The position numbers and the translations under genes were made by a program. Shown here piece after piece: positions 56,605-64,000 of a DNA stretch of 64,000 nt. Within the stretch, counting starts at the first letter, position 1. The number at the start of each line of letters is the position of its first letter. This DNA comes from Astrocystis sublimbata (lineage: Eukaryota; Ascomycota; Sordariomycetes; Xylariales; Xylariaceae). The notes under the pieces were generated by a model. That model worked only from the letters and a program-made list of their open reading frames with translations, had not been told where the DNA came from and made no database searches. The stretch covers positions 62,001-126,000 of the forward strand of contig JAJNNY010000036.1 in assembly GCA_022453515.1 (NCBI GenBank), given 5' to 3'.

Positions 56605-57527
56605 ATGCGGATTCTCTGTCTTCATGGAACGGCAATCAACGCCCAAGTTTTCCAGTCCAAGACGGAGAAGATAAGATCTCACCTTCCTGACGACTATTCA
56701 TATGAGTGGTTCGAAGGAGACTTAACAGTCATACCTCAAAAGTTTCTGTCTGACGTTTACCCGGGCCCGTATCTCACGTATGTCGACATCTTGACAACGG
56801 ACAATGTGGCTCGCGCTCTACAGCGGATAGAGGAGTTCATCGAAAGCGACGGCCCCTTTGATGGAGTCATGGGAGTCTCCGAGGTAAGCCAAGATACGTT
56901 TGATTATTCATTACGTGTCCCGTCAGACAGATACTGAATCAAAGCTGCACATAGGGATCCATGCTCTCGGCTGCTCTTCTTCTCAAACATCAGATAGAGA
57001 ACCCATTTGCGGCACCGCCATTTCGGTTTGCCATCTTCATTAGTGGCACACTTCCATTCAGTTGGAGCTGTGAAGTCGGTCAAGATGTTTTTGGCCTGAT
57101 CACAGGCGATAACCCGCTCAGCACTAAATCCTCCGTGTGGCAGCGGAAAGTGGAAAGTGGGACAGCCCCCTCAGAGCCCATGCCCAACTCAGAAGCGGCC
57201 ATGCTGGCCGACATGTTCCCGACATGGCGGTCGAGGGTGCAGTATCTTGAGAAGATTATCGGTACTGCCGAGAATGCTCACCGGAGACCGTACGCGTTCC
57301 ATCCTGATCTCATCGAAGAGAGAATCAACATACCCACCGCACATGTGTGGGGGATGCATGACCTATTCAAGTCGCATGCCGAGCACCTCGTCCGGCTATG
57401 CGATTCGTCACAGGCTGCATGGTTCGAGCATAGCGGTGACCACGATGTCCCCCACACCTTGGACGAGAACAAGAGGTTCAGCGACGTTATCCAGAAGACC
57501 ATTCTTAGGAGTGAATTCGCGATATGA
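56605..57527 (+). CDS. FSH1/LovG-type serine hydrolase, probable PKS product-releasing enzyme
   Basis: Exons 56605-56883 and 56955-57527 (intron GTAAGC...ATAG, 71 bp); 283 aa. Alpha/beta-hydrolase of the FSH family. It starts MRILCLHGTAINAQVFQSK; the nucleophile elbow GVSEGS spans the splice junction (Ser92), with the acid in VWGMHDLFKSHAEH (Asp229) and the base in HSGDHDVP (His256), so the triad is complete. Relatives in fungal clusters (for example LovG of lovastatin biosynthesis and hydrolases beside brefeldin-type PKSs) offload HR-PKS products by hydrolysis or lactonisation. Divergent transcription from the PKS and the PKS's lack of a release domain support that role here. This is inference; the fungal serine hydrolase family also includes unrelated esterases. 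Confidence 0.88.
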
Positions 57528-60500
57528 TTGATACCTTCCTCTCCCAACTCAGAAGGTAGACGATAGACACTCAGCAACTGTCAGGGCTTGGTAATATTCG
57601 GCATTGGGCGATAACAGATGTGCATAGTAAGAGGATTGGAGAGGGTTGAATGTTCCAACGACACTTTGTGTGGGTGGAAAAGCGGGTGTCACTGTTCTTG
57701 GAAATTAGTTTAAACCATAAGCAGGTACTGTACCTACATTAGATAGTTTCGGTACATTAATCCAACTTCGCAATGTTACCCTCTCATGTCAGGTCCCCCA
57801 TGCATGCGATAGAAGCCTGCCCGCCGCTGCTGTGGTTGCTGTATGCGGTATGTCGTTAGTTCCATTTCTTCTTATTGGTCTGTTAGTCATGTGAAAACCA
57901 ACGAAGCAGCGCACGGATTCACGATGCTCTAAAGTCTAAGTTAGGACCAAGCATGGGGCAAAGAACAGGCGGGACCTCTGTTTCATTCGTAGCGCCAAGC
58001 TAACAAAACAAGTCTGAACTTGGCAAAATATCTGGGGTAACGGCCAGCAGCAGGATGTGGAGAAGTTGGTTTAGCGACATGGCGAGCATGGGGGCCTATC
58101 TTGACAACCCTGTTGTAGCGTGGCCTGAAGACAGACTATTGTCCCATCAGGCAGCTGCTCAGGTAGATCAGACCATGTTGATCCAATCTATCGAGATTCA
58201 ACGATCACGATCTGTTCCAACGGACACCATACTAATTAGACGAAGTCCTGATTGGACCGGATGCCCTAGACAAAGAAACAGGAATCGCGACAAAAAGCAA
58301 AATCGTACTAGTGTAGTGCCACTTATACGGTTGTTAGCCCTGCCGTAAGGATGATAAGATATCGTGAGTTTTTGAAAGCTGCAAGGGACTCGTGCAACCC
58401 CCATGTACCGGCATCTTCAATACATTTGCTCCAAGTTGATGGCGTGATCAGTTATCTCTGCCTAGAGAGGGAGCTGAGAGTCGCTTGGTGAGGCTCACTA
58501 ATAAGCTCCAAATCATTATCGAAGCACAACAACCTTCAAGACTTCCAAGTTGACCCTGCAGCCAACAGACAGGGATGCTTCAGTGCACACAGCAACAGTG
58601 ACGTCATGTCTTCATATGTGTTCCCTGCTTCCGGCTTGTCGAAGATGGACAGCTTCAAGGTTTTTTTTTATATCAATTTCCTTTTTTTGCTGCATGGCTC
58701 TGTCTTGATCTTGCAGGTGATGCGACTACCTCCATAAACTTCCAGAATCTGTAATAAGATACCAAGTCTGCATGCTACCTACCTCAACGTTGCAGCTACT
58801 TTACGGGTCTGAGTAATTATAAGTAAGACATGCATTCGGGTATCGGTGAACCGTTGACGCTTGTTTGATACTTACTACAGATATCATGAACACCACACGC
58901 ACAACTCTTCTACCAGAACGAGGTAAGATAGTCAGGGACGGGAATGTAGGAGAATGGGGCTCCGTAACGTAGCAGCAGTCAGCTGCGTAAAAACACGATC
59001 GCATCAGGTAGTCTTTTGCGGCTGCAAAAAAGCGCGTCTGTGCGACTAATCAGAAGCATCGTCAGATTGGGGCGATGTTACTCTAAATAGATGCCAACTC
59101 ACCTCAGAACTTCCAGATTATGCACAGAATTGCCTCGCTCCGCTAGACATGGAACCTCAAGAGCGAATAACAGCGGTACAACCATCAGTCTAATTATTAA
59201 CTACGTCAATCAACTGGCCGCCGGCGCCTTGCCAGCATTCGGCGATTCATATATGACTAAATGCAGTTGGATTATAACCCAATCATTATACGATGAGCAC
59301 ACAACGTTTAATGCCCTTGTTCACTTACACTTGGTACGCTGTCCACTTTGCTGCATATGGCATATCTTACAAGCGACTAAGGTTCGGTAAGTAGATCCGA
59401 ACAACATCATATGATCATGTCAGAATTGGTGTTGATGATTTGTAGAAGTTTATCAGCACCACTGGTGTCACCCAGCCCATCAACCAACATCACAAAGAAC
59501 TTAAATCATTTTCGTCGGCTCTGCTTGCCGACCACCTGACTAAAATACTACAATTATTGCTAATACGCAAATGTAAAGTGTTGCTTCCGGAGTATCGTTT
59601 TGACCTAAAGCCAAGCCTCCATTACCACTCACATCTCCACTGTCATGATTGTTCACATGTGAGAATCGCAAAGTGCCTGCAGGAGTGGACCCCATGTTGA
59701 TAGAAGTTCCTTCGGAAGAAAATGCGGTCTCCACCATACGAGACTAACCGTTGCTGCCACTACCGCTTCTGTCAGTCGGTTAAGACGAACGCTTGGGTCT
59801 TGATAAGGAGACATGAAATTCGGAGCTACTCGGGGCATTGGGAACAAAAACAGCATTTGATGTCAAATGCCAAGAGATAGAGCCAGTCTCCAACATGGCT
59901 GACGAACAGCAGACAAGAGCGGTTGCTGGTGATTAGTGCCGAATATACGAAGCCGGCGGTTTAGATGTGCGACGCGATTGGAGAGCAGCGGCAAGGGGAG
60001 GTTCGTAGTACCCTGCATGCCCAGCTCGACGTTGCAGGACCAATACTCACGTTCGTTCATACAAAGCATGCGTTAAGCACCATGTATACAGCCGCCTCGG
60101 CAACAAGGAAGGGGCCTTACGACTTGGGCGCGAAGAGCAGGAGAGTGAGTGCTCGTGTATCTAGGTATGGATGGTCTGCCAAGATGCCCAGTACGGCAGC
60201 AGCTTGGCAGACATACGACTTGCTACGATCACGAGACTGTGGCAATGAGAATTCCACGCCAGCTCAGCTAAGTCAGCTTGAGCTGAGAATAACTGGCCAT
60301 AATGCAGCCACGCGATTTTCCTCGAGAGCTACTGTACCATCAGCCTTCAATATCTAGAGCTAAATGAATAACGCATGAGAATTGATCAATTTGTTGTTTG
60401 GAAGACTGCCTTCAAGACGACTTTGTGTCTGTTTGCAGCATCATAATGCTAGGATACTTTCACCAGCAAACTGTCACCTATCTACGTACGTGTACTGGTG

Positions 60501-60622
60501 GAAGTTGTGGCTATCCTATGAAATTCTACACTAGACTATGAGAATCTCAAATCATATTTTGACCGTCTACCCCGGGTTTTCTTGCTTTTGGCGTATTCAA
60601 AGAATGACTACATTATTCCAGG
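57528..60622. other. 3.1-kb gene-poor spacer
   Basis: No supported gene. Small frames at 58,055-58,348, 59,091-59,390, 59,540-59,856 (minus; its last 60 or so codons end in a hydrophobic segment) and 59,965-60,357 have no recognisable domain. T-rich run at about 58,662-58,688. May contain decayed coding sequence. Confidence 0.4.
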
Positions 60623-60896
60623 ATGTTGTCCAAAACTCTCCACTTTCTTGCATTCGGAGTCTTTCTACTAGTCCTCCTCGTGGGCGCTTCTTCAGCCTCT
60701 GCTCCCGCATGATGAGCTCTCTCCGATTGGTCGGCTTTCCAGCTTTCCTGACAACTACGCCATGGCTTTCAATACCTTCTCATTCAGGTATCCGATGTAT
60801 ATATTATTACATAATAGCTCGTCAAAACAAAAGCAAATCACAGAATCCCTTGTCTGCAAGCAGATACTCCTATCTAATCCTCGGACTGGAGTATAG
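60623..60896 (+). pseudogene. possible broken gene for a small secreted protein
   Basis: From ATG 60,623, 29 codons give an excellent signal peptide (MLSKTLHFLAFGVFLLVLLV then GASSASAPA) and then hit TGA. One base further on, an open frame (DELSPIGRLSSFPDNYAMAF...) continues 61 codons to TAG at 60,894-60,896. Either a +1 frameshift has broken a small secreted-protein gene, or a short unseen intron or sequencing error is involved, or it is chance. No family recognised. Confidence 0.25.
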
Positions 60897-62169
60897 ATCA
60901 AATTTGAGCACCTCGGGAATATTAGGATTCTTTTACTTTTACTTTAATTACTTACTAAATAGCAACATATGAAACATAGACTCGATAGACACTGGGGAAA
61001 AGCGTATGGTATCTTAAATAGCATCTGAACAATCTTAACATACCTACCTAGGTATATACTGACCTCATACTATCAATCCTAGGCGGTGATGATACAAAGG
61101 TCTTGTAGTTCTTAAGTGATTGATGAGAAATATGAAATAGTGTCAAGCCATGAACAGACTGTTCCCACATATGAGCGATGTGGAATATACTACCGGACGA
61201 GAACGCTGTTGGACGATGGATAGCCAACGGTGCAAGACTCCAAGCCCGTGAGCTTATGATGACACCCTGATACGAGTACATATACTCGCATAGGTACCTG
61301 TTGATACCATACCCATGTTTTATACCTTGTCGTTCAACAGTATGTCTCAAGCGTCGAGACATCATTACGGTATTACTGTCCTCTGTGATTTCTATCGCTC
61401 ATAAAGTTACAGGCAACAATGAAAGGCTATATATCTCGCTTGATTCTAGTTGTGACCATTTTGAAATCATTTTACAAGCGGCAAACCCAAAGCGACAAAA
61501 TCCTGTAGCAGAGTGCCATCTGATTCTACAAAATAAACAAACAATTGCGCGTTGTCCCAAGGCACAAGGCAAGCTGGCAGACCGGAGAGTACCGATGGTA
61601 CTACAATAGGTATGGGTCTAAGCGATTGGGCTACCGGCCACGTGCCAAGTGCTTATACCATCCCTCACCTTGTAAATATTTATCAAGAATAGATACTTCT
61701 TACCTAATTACTTGAATAGAAACAGGAACTTTCCACTTTGGCACAAATTGGTCAATTTATCAACTAAAACTTGTCGTGAAGACTTCAACTAGTCGCTACT
61801 CCTTTCGGGCGCTAATAGGAGTTGCCTCGGGATCGGTCCACCGGGAAAGGGGCCCCGCAAGGCAAGAATAGAAATACCCCTCCAAAAAACTAAGCTCCGA
61901 TAGCTCCATAATACTGGTTTTCTGCATATCCTAGCTCCTCCCTGCACTTAAGCTATCGTGTACGCGTTGGAATGATGTCATTCGTCAATTTTGTCTCAAG
62001 CTTCAGCTGCGTCTGGAGCTTGCCCAAGCGCCTGAGGTCCTGAACCCGACGTTCCATGGGTCTCTACTTGGTTACGCGCGATTCGACAATGCACAGCAGA
62101 TAGCCCTGAGTAAGTATCCTCGCGAGATTACTTGGCGCCATGAGTCTCTGAGGAGGCACAGGACGTACA
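60897..62169. other. spacer upstream of the phospholipase
   Basis: AT-rich to about 61.8 kb, then more GC-rich promoter/leader. A TACCTACCTAGGTA word sits near 61,042-61,055. No gene supported. Confidence 0.45.
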
Positions 62170-64000
62170 ATGAGGACATCCCAGGGAGCGCATGCATGGC
62201 GGAGGAGACTGCTGTTCTCGCTCCGCGGCAAACCAAGCCACCTGCACTCGCCCAATCGCCTCGGCACAGCATACGGCCGCGCTCCTCGCGGCTTCTTCAG
62301 CTCTGTCAAGCAGCGCGAACGCGGCAAGGCTGGGCCCAGAACTGGTAGAGGCCCCGTTGCGCTGCCCTCGTTCCTCATCCTCGGCGGCTTGCTCATATAC
62401 ACTCTGTACCCAGGCGACGAACTTCGCCACGCGCGGCGTGTGACCGAGGCCAAGGAGCGGCTCAGGCACCAGAGAGAAGCTTCGCTTGATGGCGACCAGT
62501 GCGAGAAGGACGCTCACCAGCATGACGTCACAGCCTGGGGCTCTTTCACCAAGCGCTTCGAGGATCTGTCCAATGTCACAGACATCGAGTGGTCGTCGCT
62601 TTCCGACAAGCTGGTCAACTTCATACTGCCCGAGTGGTCGAGGCAGATCCCACGCCAGATCAGAAAGCTCCAGAAGGAGTTGTCCTTGACCCATGGCTCT
62701 TTGGCCGACCAGATCTGGCAAGAGGCCCACGATCCCTTCATAAACCCCGAAATCCAATACTCGGCCTCGGTTCGTATATCGGATGATCTATGCGAAGATG
62801 AGAAGGAGTTTCTTTCTCGCCGGAAGCGCGTTGCCGTCGCAGCTCTGGCTCGTTACCTCGACTTGAATGAGGACGACATCAACCCGGCCGATGTACCAAC
62901 CATTGCCATGTGCGGGTCAGGAGGTGGGCTGCGCGCATTGGTCGCAGGCACGGGCTCGCTACTAGCCTGTCAAGAAGACGGACTGTTTGACTGCGTTACC
63001 TATACTTCTGGTGTGAGCGGATCATGCTGGCTGCAGTCACTCTATCATTCCTCGATAACGAAACGCCGCTTAGAGCGCCTCGTGGACCATCTAAAAGCCA
63101 GGCTTGGCGTTCACATTGCCTTCCCACCTGCTGCTTTCTCCTCGGTCACAACTTCTCCCACGAACAAGCTGTTGCTCAGCAGCATGGTCGAGAAACTTCG
63201 AGGCGATCCCAACGCAGATTTCGGGTTGGTCGATATATACGGCATTCTGCTAGCAGCAAGGTTGTTGGTCCCTAAGGGCGAACTTGGTATCGATGATAAG
63301 GATTACAAGCTCTCAAACCAAAGGGAGTACATCAAATATGGCCAGAATCCGCTGCCTATATACACGGCAGTGAGACATGAAATACCCGGTGTCGTTGCAG
63401 ATGCAACAAATTCTCTGGTTACTGCATCGGACGAAGCGAAAGAGATTGCGAAGAAAGAGGGCTGGTTCCAATGGTACGAAATCACCCCATATGAATTCTT
63501 CTGCGAAGAGTTCAACGCAGGCATTCCCACTTGGGCTCTTGGACGACGGTTCAACAATGGTCGAGATGTGCCACCCGAGAGCGGCATTCATCTCCCAGAG
63601 ATAAGAATGCCCATATTGATGGGAATTTTCGGGTCGGCCTTTTGCGCGACTCTGAACCACTACTATCGTGAAATCAGGCCTCTCGTAACGAACCTCACGG
63701 GTTTCTCTACACTTGATGAGATGATTTTTGGGTACAGCGAAGACCTAGAAAAAGTACATCCATGTAAGCACCAATCAAACTGAACCCCTTACCCCCATAT
63801 CAATATTAACGTCTTCAAGTCGATCCGGCAACGATACCCAACTTCGCCTACAATATTGACCCTAGCAAGCTACGGTTCACAACACCTACAAACATACACA
63901 AAAATGAATACATACAACTCATGGATGCCGGCATGTCGAATAACCTGCCGATCTACCCCTTGCTCCGACCTGGCCGCGATATTGATGTTGTTGTGGCTTT
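62170..64000 (+). CDS. cPLA2-type (patatin-fold) phospholipase with mitochondrial-type N terminus, 3' end outside window
   Basis: Exons 62170-63763 and 63820-64000 (continues); intron GTAAGC...CAAG, 56 bp. The first 70 residues are rich in Arg, Ser and Leu with almost no acids (MRTSQGAHAWRRRLLFSLRG), followed by a hydrophobic segment ALPSFLILGGLLIYTLY: a mitochondrial presequence plus inner-membrane anchor is likely. The catalytic domain shows oxyanion-hole CGSGGGLRA (about 248-256), lipase motif SGVSGS with nucleophile Ser283, and, in exon 2, the dyad Asp in MDAGMSNNLP (Asp567). These match the lysophospholipase/cPLA2 catalytic domain, which hydrolyses fatty acyl chains from phospholipids. 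Related mitochondrial fungal and animal enzymes act in cardiolipin or phosphatidylcholine remodelling, but the substrate here is not known. A 209-codon antisense frame is a shadow. Confidence 0.88.

Noticed and set aside
62128..62757. 209-codon frame antisense to the phospholipase
   Set aside because: Shadow of the coding strand; no domain, and the phospholipase motifs are on the + strand.

Overview
The window is nuclear DNA from a filamentous ascomycete (Pezizomycotina; gene content and style suit Sordariomycetes, but I cannot name a genus). The evidence is short GT-AG introns of about 48-156 bp, long intergenic spacers, conserved single-copy fungal genes (Stu1, Rkm5, Faa, NCS-1/Frq1, Cdc45, Tam41, Mad1, Syp1), a fungal highly reducing polyketide synthase, and a DNA transposon carrying RIP-like mutations. 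I saw no tRNA, rRNA or CRISPR array. All gene models were spliced by eye: every exon joins in frame, and the joined proteins read as their families.

Layout. 1-36.4 kb is a conserved housekeeping block of alternating divergent and convergent genes: STU1 (3' end off the window), a basic-secretory-protein-like putative metallopeptidase, RKM5 ribosomal lysine methyltransferase, a long-chain acyl-CoA synthetase, NCS-1, CDC45, a JmjC/cupin protein, a small hypothetical, TAM41, MAD1, SYP1, a Csk1-like kinase and a sulfotransferase-like P-loop protein. 36.4-47.5 kb is gene-poor accessory DNA: an unknown 328-aa protein, two GPI-type secreted proteins, a 417-bp MITE with 58-60 bp inverted repeats, a 9-bp target duplication and a telomere-like core, and a 1,844-bp pogo/Fot1-like transposon whose transposase carries nine in-frame TAA/TAG stops. 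47.5-57.5 kb is a two-gene secondary-metabolite unit: an 11-exon, about 2,577-aa HR-PKS (KS-AT-DH-MT-ER-KR-ACP, no release domain) and, divergently from a 716-bp shared promoter, an FSH1/LovG-type serine hydrolase that probably releases its product. 57.5-62.1 kb has no gene I can defend apart from a possible broken secreted-protein gene. The window ends inside a cPLA2-type (patatin-fold) phospholipase.

The most interesting items are the self-contained PKS-hydrolase pair, whose PKS has an atypical methyltransferase motif I; the MITE with an interstitial telomere-like array; the RIP-inactivated transposon next to a Cys-rich GPI protein; a GC-AG intron in RKM5; and the loss of the catalytic-loop Asn in the Csk1-like kinase.
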